Positions 28,415 to 37,472 of a stretch of DNA of 64,000 nucleotides are shown one piece after another; the stretch's first letter is position 1, and every line of letters begins with the position of its first letter. The notes under the pieces were generated by a model. That model ran no database searches and was not told the origin of the DNA. It saw only the letters and a list, made by a program, of their open reading frames with translations. Source of the stretch: Brevibacterium sp. UCMA 11754 (GTDB lineage: Bacteria > Actinomycetota > Actinomycetes > Actinomycetales > Brevibacteriaceae); the NCBI RefSeq assembly GCF_021532275.1, contig NZ_JACBOT010000012.1, forward strand, positions 1-64,000. Direction: 5' to 3'. The position numbers and the translations under genes are program-made.

Positions 28415-29308
28415 TCAGAATCCGGAAGCGACCGGGGCGAAGAGCAACAGGCTGGGGACCAGCAGCAGGCCCAGCGCCACAAGCGTCGACGTCACACGCA
28501 CCGGTACTCGTGCGGGGTCCAGGGGCCGGGACAGACGGTCGATCCGCTGAGCCGAGAGATCGCTGCGATGCTCTGGGCTGATGCCCGCCGCTTCCCGCAC
28601 TGCCTTCGCCAGAATCGCCGGGTCGACGTGCTCGCGAGCCTGGTCATCGGCCATGAGTTCAATCAGACCATTGACTGAGTTGAGGCCGATCGCGGTAGCC
28701 GAGAAGAACGGCAGGGCACGGTGCCACGCGGCGAAGGGAATCACCAGCACGTCGTGGCGGAAGTCCAGATGAGCTCTCTCATGCGCGATGACGGCTGTGC
28801 GCTCGTCCTCGCCGAGGACTTCGAGCAGTCCGGTTGAGAGCACCGCAGTTCCTTTGCGCGGCCCCTGTGGCAGGCAATAGGCGACAGCTTCGTCGGTCGT
28901 GATGATCCGCGTATCAGGGTACGTCGCGGATGGTTCGCTGAGCAGATGCAGAATCTCATCATGGCGAATGCGAGTTCTGCGCGCGGAGTAGAACGTCAGG
29001 GCAAGACAACCCAGCAATCGGGCGATGAGTGCCACTGCGATGATGAGGAAGATCCACGCGAAGACCGTGAGATGAGCGTGGGACTGTCCTCTGGCGAGCT
29101 GCCAGAGTCCCTCAGGCAGACTGTGCGAGGTCGGAGCAACGGCAAAAGCCAGTGCTGTGCCGATAAGTGAGAGGCCACCGGAGAGACCGACGGCCTGCCA
29201 CAGAATGACCTGCGAGATGGGGTCTCCCCGAAAACGGGAGAGCGCGGCCGGAACCGGCCACGCCAAGAGAAATGCAAGTACCGCAAGGACGGATCCCACG
29301 ACGCTCAT
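28415..29308 (-). CDS. M56 family metallopeptidase (BlaR1-like sensor protease)
   Basis: The protein has 297 residues. Several membrane helices (about 1-20, 33-60, 78-105, 275-297) surround a zinc protease motif AVIAHERAHLDFRHD (HExxH variant HERAH) and a downstream ELMADDQAREH that would supply the third ligand. It lacks the extracellular penicillin-binding sensor domain of BlaR1, as is typical of actinobacterial M56 proteins. It lies directly after the BlaI-family gene (18-base gap), so the pair should act as sensor protease and repressor. The signal is unknown; context points to respiration or haem. Confidence 0.88.
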   Translation of the reverse strand: MSVVGSVLAVLAFLLAWPVPAALSRFRGDPISQVILWQAVGLSGGLSLIGTALAFAVAPTSHSLPEGLWQLARGQSHAHLTVFAWIFLIIAVALIARLLGCLALTFYSARRTRIRHDEILHLLSEPSATYPDTRIITTDEAVAYCLPQGPRKGTAVLSTGLLEVLGEDERTAVIAHERAHLDFRHDVLVIPFAAWHRALPFFSATAIGLNSVNGLIELMADDQAREHVDPAILAKAVREAAGISPEHRSDLSAQRIDRLSRPLDPARVPVRVTSTLVALGLLLVPSLLLFAPVASGF

Positions 29309-29326
29309 GCTCGGGAACGACCTGCG

Positions 29327-29689
29327 TCAGGAGTTGGTCGAGTGATTGCGTCCCAGCATATTACGCAGAGCCTTAGTGTCGGCCTCCGAAACGGTGCCGA
29401 GGAATCGGGCAAGAACGGCCTGGCGATCCGGGGCCTGTGACAGGACTTCGGTCATCAGCTCTGCAACATGGTCTTCCCGCGTCGAAACCGCGAGGTAGCG
29501 ATGCGGACGGATGCTGCGGTCGCGAGTGACGAATCCCTTCTTCTCCAGCCGGGTGAGGACGGTGTGGACGGTGGTCAGTGCCAGATCGCGTGCTGCCAGC
29601 ACGTCGCGGAGTTCGGCCGCGCTCAACCCATCATCATGTACCCAGATGGCGTCCATGACGCTGCGTTCGAGTTCGCCCAGTGTTCCCAC
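29327..29689 (-). CDS. BlaI/MecI/CopY family transcriptional repressor
   Basis: The protein has 120 residues. An N-terminal winged helix (LGELERSVMDAIW, LSAAELRDVL, LTTVHTVLTRLEKKGFVTRD) is followed by a C-terminal dimerisation helix region (LFARFLGTVSEAD-like end). The family is normally inactivated by cleavage by its M56 partner, encoded just downstream. It is divergent from cydA. CTAC-N5-GTAG dyads lie both before this gene and before cydA, so autoregulation and control of cytochrome bd are likely (inference). Confidence 0.92.
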   Translation of the reverse strand: MGTLGELERSVMDAIWVHDDGLSAAELRDVLAARDLALTTVHTVLTRLEKKGFVTRDRSIRPHRYLAVSTREDHVAELMTEVLSQAPDRQAVLARFLGTVSEADTKALRNMLGRNHSTNS

Positions 29690-29740
29690 GGTGTCCTTGT
29701 CCTTAGAGGTGATGGTTCTTGTTGCCAGTTCAGTCTAACT

Positions 29741-29770
29741 CTACAAGCTGTCGAATTCCATGTGAGATCG
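29741..29770. promoter_or_regulatory. Degenerate BlaI-type operator upstream of the blaI-like gene
   Basis: CTAC-aagct-GTCG, then AATT, then CCAT-gtgag-ATCG has the same spacing as the perfect site upstream of cydA (CTAC-N5-GTAG, AATT, CTAC-N5-GTAG), with three mismatches in the second half and one in the first. It starts 52 bases upstream of the repressor gene. Confidence 0.45.
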
Positions 29771-29920
29771 ACCGCAATTCGCTTCGTCGCCGCTGCTGGT
29801 GCGCTGTTCGGTCGAATCGGGGTCGTGCACACCTCGGCGGAGTGGGGTAAGCGCAAACGGGCACTGACGCGAGTTCTGGGACGGCAGATCTTAGATGGCG
29901 GAATATTGCCGCGATTGCTT

Positions 29921-29950
29921 CTACGCGATGTAGAATTCTACGTGTTGTAG
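29921..29950. promoter_or_regulatory. Double BlaI-type operator upstream of cydA
   Basis: CTAC-gcgat-GTAG (29921-29933) and CTAC-gtgtt-GTAG (29938-29950) are joined by AATT. The centre reads GTAGAATTCTAC, a perfect 12-bp palindrome, and the outer CTAC/GTAG extend the symmetry to 30 bases. It ends 29 bases before the cydA start, where a repressor would block transcription. Confidence 0.65.
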
Positions 29951-29979
29951 AAACTTGGTCTTCCACGAACGGAGTACCC

Positions 29980-31551
29980 ATGGACCTGGATCCGGTTCTC
30001 ATCGGGCGCTGGCAATTCGGCATCACCACCGTCTATCACTTCTGGATGGTCCCGCTCACCCTCGGTCTCGGCATGCTGGTTGCGATTCTGCAGACCATGT
30101 ACCACCGCACGGGCAATGAGGTGTACCTGCGCAGCACCAAGTTCTTCGGGAAGCTCTTCCTCATCAACTTCATCATGGGTGTGGCGACCGGCCTGGTCCA
30201 AGAGTTTCAGTTCGGTATGGCTTGGAGTGAGTATTCCCGTTTTGTCGGGGACGTCTTCGGTGCGCCGCTGGCGCTGGAGGCCCTGCTCGCGTTCTTCCTG
30301 GAGTCGACATTCCTCGGACTCTGGATCTTCGGCTGGGGCAGACTCCCTCGTGCTGTCCATCTGGGCAGCCTCTGGTGCGCGGTCATCGGGTCATGGATCT
30401 CCGCCTACTTCATCATCGTCGCCAACTCGTGGATGCAGCATCCGGTCGGCGTCGAGATGGTCGACGGCAGGCCGGTGATGACCGATGTCTGGGCAGTGCT
30501 GACGAACAACACGGCGATCGCCGCCTACACGCACGCGCTGTGCGGGGCGCTGGCTGTCGGCGGCAGCTTCCTGCTCGGAATCTCCTGGTATCACCTGTAC
30601 CGCCGGCGCAAGGACGGCATTGACACCATCGGATCCGACGGAAAGGTCGTCGTCGGCTCCGCTCCCGACGTGCCCGGACGAGATGCCATCGACCACCAGG
30701 TCTGGATCCGTTCTCTGCGCATCGGCGCGGTCGTCGGCATCGTCGCCTTCGCCGGTGTAGCGATCACCGGCGACATCCAGTCAAAGCTCATGTTCGAACA
30801 ACAGCCCATGAAGATGGCCTCCGCTGAAGCCGCCTGCCACGATGGAACAGAGTTCTCGGTGCTCACGATCGGAGACCCCTCCTCGAACGACTGTGACGGC
30901 GTTGAGAACGTGTTCGAGATCCCCGGTCTGCTGTCCTTCCTCGCCAATGGCGACTTCAACACCCCGGTCCACGGTGTGACGACTCTGCTTCCTGACTACC
31001 AGGAGAAGTACGGCACCCATCTGCCCGAGGATGAACGCTACGGCCAGCATTCCGGCGAGAAGATCGACTACCAGCCCATCATGATCGTCACCTACTGGGG
31101 CTTTCGTCTCATGATCGGATTCGGCATGATCGCAGCGGGAGTCAGCGCTCTGGCACTGTGGCTGACGCGCAAGGGCACCGTCCCCGCCTCGGCCTGGCTG
31201 ATGCGCGGGGCCCTCGTGTCCATCACAGCACCCTTCATCGCGAACTCCGCCGGCTGGATCTTCACGGAGATGGGACGTCAGCCGTTCGTGGTCGCGCCGA
31301 ATCCCGCACGACAGGACGCTGTGTACATGTTCACCCAGGCAGCGCTGTCACCCCAACTCACGCCGGCGATGCTGCTGTTCTCCTTGATCAGCCTCAGCCT
31401 TGTCTACGGCATTCTCATGGTTGTCGAACTGCGGCTGCTCATCGTCTACATCAGGGGAGGGGTGGCCTCGGCGATGCCTGAGGTCACGAAGACCAACCAC
31501 ACCCCGCGGATCACGAACGACGAAGACGACGTCCTGTCGTTCGCGTACTGA
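29980..31551 (+). CDS. cydA: Cytochrome bd ubiquinol/menaquinol oxidase subunit I
   Basis: CydA binds quinol and haems b558, b595 and d, and reduces oxygen to water with high affinity. The protein has 523 residues. Near the N-terminus GRWQFGITTVYHFWMVPLTLG gives the haem-ligand His 20; the second His lies in AYTHALCGA (about 185) and the Met-containing TYWGFRLMIGFGM follows the Q loop. The Q loop is the short form. ATG 29980 follows GGAG. It heads the cydA-cydB-cydDC operon. The double dyad upstream suggests control by the divergent BlaI-family repressor; I see no Rex-type site. Confidence 0.97.
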   Translation: MDLDPVLIGRWQFGITTVYHFWMVPLTLGLGMLVAILQTMYHRTGNEVYLRSTKFFGKLFLINFIMGVATGLVQEFQFGMAWSEYSRFVGDVFGAPLALEALLAFFLESTFLGLWIFGWGRLPRAVHLGSLWCAVIGSWISAYFIIVANSWMQHPVGVEMVDGRPVMTDVWAVLTNNTAIAAYTHALCGALAVGGSFLLGISWYHLYRRRKDGIDTIGSDGKVVVGSAPDVPGRDAIDHQVWIRSLRIGAVVGIVAFAGVAITGDIQSKLMFEQQPMKMASAEAACHDGTEFSVLTIGDPSSNDCDGVENVFEIPGLLSFLANGDFNTPVHGVTTLLPDYQEKYGTHLPEDERYGQHSGEKIDYQPIMIVTYWGFRLMIGFGMIAAGVSALALWLTRKGTVPASAWLMRGALVSITAPFIANSAGWIFTEMGRQPFVVAPNPARQDAVYMFTQAALSPQLTPAMLLFSLISLSLVYGILMVVELRLLIVYIRGGVASAMPEVTKTNHTPRITNDEDDVLSFAY

Positions 31552-31563
31552 GGAGAAGACACG

Positions 31564-32586
31564 ATGGAAATTCTCGCCACGATCTGGTTCGTCCTCATCA
31601 TCGTCCTGTGGACGGGGTACCTGTTCCTCGACGGGTTCGACCTCGGCGTAGGCATGCTGATGCCGGTGCTGAGCCGTACCGAACGGCAGAAGCGGGTGCT
31701 GCTCAACACGATCGGGCCGACATGGGATGGCAATGAAGTGTGGCTGGTCACCGCGGCCGGGGCCACGTTCGCAGCCTTCCCACATTGGTATGCCTCCCTG
31801 TTCAGCGCCCTCTACATACCGCTGACGCTGTGCCTGCTGGCATTGATCTTCCGCGCCGTCGCCATCGAATATCGCGGCAAGGGACACAGTCAGGCGTGGA
31901 AGTCCTTCTGGACCTGGGCGATGGCCGTGGGGTCGGCTGGAATCGCGTTCTTCATCGGTGCCATGCTCGCCATCACCTCCAGCGGGCTGCCGCTGAATGA
32001 CAACGGTGACATCGTCGGCGGGGCATTCGCCTGGATAGGGTGGCCGGCAGTCTTCGGCGGTTTGGGCGGAGTCGGCTTCGCGCTCGTCCACGGCCTCATC
32101 TTCCTCGGTCTGAAGACGCAGGGCGACATCCGAGACAAGTCTCAGCGGTGGGCGCGGAGGATGCTGCTGCCGTGCTCGATCGGCTTCCTCATCTGGTTCG
32201 GTCTCTCCATCACCCAGCGCCCATGGCTCATTGCTGTGGTCGTCGCAGCGGTGATCGCGCTGGGAGCGACGTACTTCGCTGTGCGGTCCGGGGCGGAGAA
32301 GGCAGCCTTCGCTCTGCACGGGTTCTACCTCGTGCTCGGACTCTTCGCCGTGTTCGCCGGGGCCTATCCCAACGTGCTGCCCTCAACACTGGACTCCGCG
32401 AACTCGTTGACAATCGCCTCGGCGTCGTCATCGGACTACACGCTCACGGTGATGCTGGTCGTGACCGTGATCTGCCTGCCGATCATCATCGGCTATCAGA
32501 TCTTCAGCTATCGCATGTTCCTGGGCCGTATCGCCGAGACCCACATCCCCGAAGCCCACCGTGTGCCGGTGGCGATCAGGTCATGA
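31564..32586 (+). CDS. cydB: Cytochrome bd oxidase subunit II
   Basis: CydB is the structural partner of CydA. The protein has 340 residues with about nine membrane helices. The family start WFVLIIVLWTGYLFLDGFDLGVGML and the segment IGPTWDGNEVWLVTAAGATFAAFP are clear. Twelve bases separate it from cydA, with GAGGAG before the ATG. Its stop overlaps the start of cydDC (ATGA). Confidence 0.97.
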   Translation: MEILATIWFVLIIVLWTGYLFLDGFDLGVGMLMPVLSRTERQKRVLLNTIGPTWDGNEVWLVTAAGATFAAFPHWYASLFSALYIPLTLCLLALIFRAVAIEYRGKGHSQAWKSFWTWAMAVGSAGIAFFIGAMLAITSSGLPLNDNGDIVGGAFAWIGWPAVFGGLGGVGFALVHGLIFLGLKTQGDIRDKSQRWARRMLLPCSIGFLIWFGLSITQRPWLIAVVVAAVIALGATYFAVRSGAEKAAFALHGFYLVLGLFAVFAGAYPNVLPSTLDSANSLTIASASSSDYTLTVMLVVTVICLPIIIGYQIFSYRMFLGRIAETHIPEAHRVPVAIRS

Positions 32587-35500
32587 GATCCCCACTGCGG
32601 ATCCTGCTCGATCTGCCGGGCGGTCAGCGCGGATTCTGCCTCTCCCTGTTCAGCGCCCTGGCTCGGGCCGTGGGCATCGTGCTCATCGCCGAGGCTCTGG
32701 TGCGATCAATCATCGGGTCAAGCCCCGTCGCGGTCTGGGCGGTGCTGGGGCTGCTGGGAGCGGCTCTGCGCGGAGCGAGCCTCTGGACGGATCATAGTCT
32801 GGGGACGTCTCTGGCTGCTGCGAACAAGCAGCGGCTGAGGTTCTCGATCCTACGATCGCTCCTCGCCGGGCGCGGGCAGCCGCGAATGAACACGGCAGTC
32901 ACCGTCACACGCGGCATCGACGACCTCGACGACTACTTCACGACCGTAGTGCCGGCGCTGAGCGCCGCAGCGGTGGTGCCGCTGACGCTGCTGATACGGA
33001 TCGTCTTCACCGATGTCCTCTCAGCGGTCATCATCGCGCTGTGCCTGCCGTTGGTGCCGGTCTTCATGATCCTCATCGGCCGGTTCACGCAGGCTTCGAC
33101 AGCCGCCAGCACCACAGCACTCGAACGTCTGTCCGACCACCTCGCCGAGCTGGCCGAAGGGCTGCCCGTGCTCATCGGGCTCGGGCGATCCAGGGACCAC
33201 GCGCACACCCTGCGTGCTTTGGGGGAGAAATACCACAGCGCGAACCTCGCCACGCTGCGTATCGCGTTCCTCTCGAGCCTCGCCCTCGAACTCATCGCCA
33301 CGATCTCCGTGGCTCTCGTCGCCGTCGTCATCGGGCTGCGCCTCGTCTCTGGAACCATGGACCTGAGCTCCGGACTCTTCGTCCTGCTCCTGGCTCCCGA
33401 GTGCTTCACTCCGTTGCGCGAACTCGGCGCCGGATACCACGCCAGCGAGAACGGCCGCGAGGCACAGGATCGTGCCCACGCGCTGATCGCAAGCACCGAC
33501 AGTGCGACGACGGAAGGGCTCGACGGCGACGATATGTCCGGTGTCGGTGCGGCAGGTTCCACTGCGGCAGGTGCCGGTGCGGCCAGTGATGCAGACACTG
33601 GCGCCCGGCACGGCGTCATCTATCCGAACGGAACGACGATCGAGTGGAACGGTGACTTCCCGACCACTCCCGGCATCACTGCGGTTCGAGGAGCCTCGGG
33701 CGCAGGAAAGTCGACGATTCTGGCAGCGCTGGCCGGTCATCTGCCGGCACGGGCCAAGACCACGATGAGACCGCGCCGAGTCGCCTTCGTCCCACAGGCT
33801 CCACGTATCTTCGGTGCGACGATCGGCGCCGAGCTCGAGGTCTACGGTCTCCCACACTCACAACTTGGGACTGCACTGCGCGGAGCCCGTCTGCCTGAGG
33901 ACCCGACGATGTCGACATCAGCTCTGAGCCCTGGCCAACTTCGTCGACTCGCCTTCGTCCGGGTGCTCCACCTGGTTGACGGCGACGGGGAGACCCTCGT
34001 CCTCGACGAGCCGACTGCTCATCTCGATGATGACAACGCTCAGATCATCATCGACATGATCGCCGAGGCGGCAGTTCGTGTGCGAGTCATCCTGGCCAGC
34101 CATGACGACCGGGTCGTCGCACTCGCCGACGACGAGATCATTCCCAGGAAGCCCAGCCCGGGCACGCCCGCAGCAACGTCAGCACGGCCGCGCGCGCAGG
34201 AAACTGAATCGGATGCCGATCAGGGCGCAGATCCGGGATCCGATCCGCGCAGTCATGTCCCAGCGGCCTCGCATGCCGACTCAGCCACACTCGACGACCC
34301 GGTGGTACGCACCGCCCCAACGAGGCTCACCGAGCCTACGATGCCCGCCGATGCTGTGATGCCCGCCGATCCCGCAGCGGCTGGCAGAACACAGAGAGCG
34401 GAAGCAGTGGGCGAGGACCACGGCTCGGCACATGAAAGTCGAAGAGCGGCTCTTCGTCGCCGGTTCTCGCTCCTGCGGTCGAGTATGCCTCTCTTCACCC
34501 CGAACATGATCATTGCTCTGCTCTCATCCTGCGCCTCCAGCCTGGCGGCAATCGCACTGACTGCAGTCTCCGCCTGGCTCATCGTCGAGGCGTCATACCA
34601 GCCTCCCATCATGATCCTCATGGTCGCCATCGTCGGCGTGCGGTTCTTCGGACTGAGTCGATCAGTGCTGCTCTATCTCAGTCGGCTCAAACTGCACTCG
34701 GCGATCTTCGCATCCTTGGGCAGACTGCGATCTCGTCTTTGGGAGCACTTCGAAGCAGTCGGCATGGGGGATCGGAAGCTGCTGACCTCTGATGCCGCGC
34801 TGCGCACCATGGTCTCCGATGCCGATGATGTTCGGGACCTGATTCCCCGGACTCTGTTCCCGCCTGTCGCTTCGTCGTTGGTCTTTCTCGCCGTGCTCAT
34901 CGCGGCCTGGGCGCTCGACCCGGCGACGCTGCCGGTGTTCCTGGCGCTCGGAGCTCTCAACCTGGTCGTGGTGCCAGCAGCAGTGATCTGGAGTGAAAGC
35001 GGCCTCGCTGGCCGAGTCCGAAAGCTCCGCAGCCGGATACTCTCCGTCCTGGCTCGGGCACTGAATGCCAAAACGGATCTGCGCACGAATCGAGCAGACA
35101 CCACTGTGCTGACAGTGCTCGCTCGCGAAGAGCAGGAACTGCAGCGTGTCCAGCGTCGCTCCTCGCACCGCTTCGGCGCGGCACAGCTCTGGCTGCAGCT
35201 GAGTACGGTGGGCGCTGCTGTGCTCATCGCGATGTCATCGTCGGCACCGACCGAGATCCGGGCAGTTGTCGTTCTCATTGCACTGGGCTCTGCAGATGTC
35301 TTCTCACAGTCACTGCTCGCATACCGTGCGCTGCCGACCCTCGGTGCTGTCCTCGACCGCATCCCCGCACTGTCACCTGCCCAGTCCAGTCTCCCGACCC
35401 ACAACCACAGAGGCCAGGTCTCCGATGCGAACGCGTTCACCGTCCTCGAGCTCGAGGACATGAGCGTCGGGTGGGATGACGTTCCAATCGTCGACGATGT

Positions 35501-36113
35501 GGATCTGCGAGCTCAGAAGGGCAGGTGGACCGTCCTGCACGGCGACAGCGGCACCGGAAAGACGACGACGCTGAGTGTGCTGCTGCGTTTCCTCGACCCG
35601 TGGTCAGGCTCCTATCGGGCCGAAGACGATGCAGGACACGAGACGGACATGCTCGGTCTGGCACCGGAGGACCTCGCCGGTCGAATCGCGTGGTGCCCGC
35701 AGGAGGCGCACGTGTTCCGGTCAACGGTGAGGGGCAATCTGGCGATCGCGCGCAGGGACACACCCAGCAGCGAGGAGATGTGTGCGGCTCTGACCGGCGC
35801 GGGCTTGGGCGAATGGGCCGATCCGGCCGGACTCGAGCTGTGGGTCGGCGAACACGGAGCCGAGATCTCCGGGGGCCAGCGTCAGCGCCTGGCCGTGGCC
35901 AGGACGCTTCTGAGCGGAGCCGAAGTGCTCGTACTCGACGAGCCGACAGCACATCTGGATGATGAGATGGCTCACCGGCTGGTGAGTGATCTGCGGGAGA
36001 GTCTGGACTCACACGCCGTTGTGATGGTCACTCACGACCGCAGTCTGATCGCAGACAGCGATCGACTGGTCGAGCTGGGAAGCGAACTCAGTCGCGCTTC
36101 GAGCCGAACATGA
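32583..36113 (+). CDS. cydDC: Fused CydD-CydC heterodimeric ABC exporter
   Basis: CydDC exports thiols (glutathione or cysteine in E. coli) and is needed to assemble cytochrome bd. Here both halves are one protein of 1176 residues. Half 1: membrane domain (about 1-300), then an ATPase domain with Walker A GASGAGKST (about 370) and LVLDEPTAHLDD, but its signature motif is LSPGQ rather than LSGGQ. A charged linker of about 90 residues follows (545-635). Half 2: membrane domain (about 640-900), Walker A GDSGTGKTT (about 985), ISGGQRQR (about 1094) and a second LVLDEPTAHLDD. The start ATG 32583 overlaps the cydB stop; a longer upstream frame is a shadow. The 3' end overlaps convergent sepH by 26 bases. 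Confidence 0.93.
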   Translation: MRSPLRILLDLPGGQRGFCLSLFSALARAVGIVLIAEALVRSIIGSSPVAVWAVLGLLGAALRGASLWTDHSLGTSLAAANKQRLRFSILRSLLAGRGQPRMNTAVTVTRGIDDLDDYFTTVVPALSAAAVVPLTLLIRIVFTDVLSAVIIALCLPLVPVFMILIGRFTQASTAASTTALERLSDHLAELAEGLPVLIGLGRSRDHAHTLRALGEKYHSANLATLRIAFLSSLALELIATISVALVAVVIGLRLVSGTMDLSSGLFVLLLAPECFTPLRELGAGYHASENGREAQDRAHALIASTDSATTEGLDGDDMSGVGAAGSTAAGAGAASDADTGARHGVIYPNGTTIEWNGDFPTTPGITAVRGASGAGKSTILAALAGHLPARAKTTMRPRRVAFVPQAPRIFGATIGAELEVYGLPHSQLGTALRGARLPEDPTMSTSALSPGQLRRLAFVRVLHLVDGDGETLVLDEPTAHLDDDNAQIIIDMIAEAAVRVRVILASHDDRVVALADDEIIPRKPSPGTPAATSARPRAQETESDADQGADPGSDPRSHVPAASHADSATLDDPVVRTAPTRLTEPTMPADAVMPADPAAAGRTQRAEAVGEDHGSAHESRRAALRRRFSLLRSSMPLFTPNMIIALLSSCASSLAAIALTAVSAWLIVEASYQPPIMILMVAIVGVRFFGLSRSVLLYLSRLKLHSAIFASLGRLRSRLWEHFEAVGMGDRKLLTSDAALRTMVSDADDVRDLIPRTLFPPVASSLVFLAVLIAAWALDPATLPVFLALGALNLVVVPAAVIWSESGLAGRVRKLRSRILSVLARALNAKTDLRTNRADTTVLTVLAREEQELQRVQRRSSHRFGAAQLWLQLSTVGAAVLIAMSSSAPTEIRAVVVLIALGSADVFSQSLLAYRALPTLGAVLDRIPALSPAQSSLPTHNHRGQVSDANAFTVLELEDMSVGWDDVPIVDDVDLRAQKGRWTVLHGDSGTGKTTTLSVLLRFLDPWSGSYRAEDDAGHETDMLGLAPEDLAGRIAWCPQEAHVFRSTVRGNLAIARRDTPSSEEMCAALTGAGLGEWADPAGLELWVGEHGAEISGGQRQRLAVARTLLSGAEVLVLDEPTAHLDDEMAHRLVSDLRESLDSHAVVMVTHDRSLIADSDRLVELGSELSRASSRT

Positions 36114-37176
36114 TCTCGTCCCAGCTGGGGATCGATGCGCGACTGTTCTTCTTCGCCTTCGACTTCGACTCTGTGTCCTTGAACTGATTCGAATCTTCGC
36201 TGACACCAGGCTCATTGAGCAGGGACAGCTGATTGTCGTCATCGAATCTGCCGACCTCCTGGGTCGGCTCCTGAGGCTCATCCGGGTCGACGGCAGTCGG
36301 ATCGGCAGCTGCCGGGTCCTCGAATGCGAAGACCTCGTCATCGGTGGCGTCTGCAGGCCGTCCTGGCGCGGTGTGCGCACCTTGAGGATGCGTTTCCGGG
36401 TCCTCGGTGACTGCGCGAAGTCTGCCACGTGGCTCGTCCTCGTCCTCATGGCGACGACGCTTGCGCAGATTCTCCAGGATCCGTCCGGTCTCCGCCTGGT
36501 GGTCCCGGGCGGTCGGAGTCGAATCGTTCGGAGCCGGGGGAGCAATCGGGGTGTCGATCTCCTCGGTGTTCTTCTGACGTTCGGCGCCGGTTCCGTAGTT
36601 CGGAATCGGTCCTGTATCCGTGGGTCCCGAATCGGCGAGCCATTTCGCTTCGTCATCGATGGGGGTCAGCGACCTGCGGTAGTAGCTCCATCCGGCCGTG
36701 CGGGTCCGATCCGCGGCGGTGAAGCTGAGCTGGATGTACCAGTTGCCGTCCTGCTGCTTCCACGCATCCCAGTCCATCGTCTCGATGTCGACGTCGCGCA
36801 TCGCCAGACGGGTCTGACACAGCTCCACCAGGGGAGTCGGGTCGCCGTTGGGGTCATGATCGGAATAGATCGGATGCTGACTGGCCGTATACGCGGTGTG
36901 TGCGCGTTCGGCAAGAGCAGGGCGTTCGTAGGTGCGGACCTGTTCGATATCGGCACCCGTGGAAGCAATCACTTCCTCTGCGCTCATCCCGCCCCGGATC
37001 ATCGCCTGGATGTCGCGAGGGCGCACAGGGGTCTCGGGCTTGACTGTGGTGCGGTCCTTGCGGACAGCGGCGTACAGAGCTTCGTCGAGAGCCAATCGAT
37101 ACTGCAGCCCGTTTTCGTCGTTCAGCAGCAGATGAGTCCCGTCGGCGTCGACTCCGTTCAAGATCAGTTCACGCAT
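36088..37176 (-). CDS. sepH: Septation protein SepH (DUF3071)
   Basis: SepH is an actinobacterial division protein that binds FtsZ and promotes Z-ring assembly. The protein has 362 residues. The conserved N-terminal DUF3071 domain (about 1-180) begins MRELILNGVDADGTHLLL and includes a helix-turn-helix-like part (RPRDIQAMIRGGMSAEEVIASTG) and WYIQLSFTAADRTRTAGW. The rest is acidic and disordered, ending in a short basic segment (SIPSWDEIMFGSKRD), a conserved C-terminal motif of the family. It is convergent with cydDC, overlapping its last 26 bases. The 296 bases upstream carry degenerate GC-rich repeats. Confidence 0.92.
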   Translation of the reverse strand: MRELILNGVDADGTHLLLNDENGLQYRLALDEALYAAVRKDRTTVKPETPVRPRDIQAMIRGGMSAEEVIASTGADIEQVRTYERPALAERAHTAYTASQHPIYSDHDPNGDPTPLVELCQTRLAMRDVDIETMDWDAWKQQDGNWYIQLSFTAADRTRTAGWSYYRRSLTPIDDEAKWLADSGPTDTGPIPNYGTGAERQKNTEEIDTPIAPPAPNDSTPTARDHQAETGRILENLRKRRRHEDEDEPRGRLRAVTEDPETHPQGAHTAPGRPADATDDEVFAFEDPAAADPTAVDPDEPQEPTQEVGRFDDDNQLSLLNEPGVSEDSNQFKDTESKSKAKKNSRASIPSWDEIMFGSKRD

Positions 37177-37276
37177 GCCTTAAGCTCCTTTATCGCGTCT
37201 CCCTGCATCGTGTCACGTCCGTGGCCGCGCATTGGGCAGATTTGCGCGCGAGTCGCGAAATGGCCGCTCTCACAGA

Positions 37277-37343
37277 TCAAAGGTCGGACAGCTCAAAGGT
37301 CGGTCTCACAGGTCAGCGGCCGGACGGTTCGGTCAGCGGCCGG
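37277..37343. repeat. Degenerate short repeats between sepH and hemH
   Basis: TCAAAGGTCGG occurs at 37277 and 37293, and GGTCAGCGGCCGG at 37311 and 37331 (20-base period), followed by further GGTC/CGGTC variants to about 37380. They lie in the 296-base gap between divergent sepH and hemH. No gene is seen here. Confidence 0.6.
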
Positions 37344-37454
37344 TCAGCTCGGTCGGCTGCCCGTCGGTTCGGTGGGCACCGGGACTGGACAGCGGCAGTC
37401 GGTCTGAACGGTGAGTGGAACTGACTCACTGTGCGGACAGCAGGCGCGGAAACT

Positions 37455-37471
37455 CTACAGCCTGTAAAATC
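37455..37471 (+). promoter_or_regulatory. BlaI-type half operator and -10 element at hemH
   Basis: CTAC-agcct-GTAA followed by AATC matches the CTAC-N5-GTAG-AATT pattern of the cydA operator at 11 of 12 fixed positions over CTAC, GTAG and AAT. TAAAAT at 37465-37470 inside it would serve as a -10 box. It ends one base before the chosen hemH start. Confidence 0.4.
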
Positions 37472-37472
37472 G

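Noticed and set aside
32040..32582. Upstream extension of cydDC through cydB
   Set aside because: It would lie wholly inside cydB in another frame; the ATGA overlap at 32583 is the natural start.
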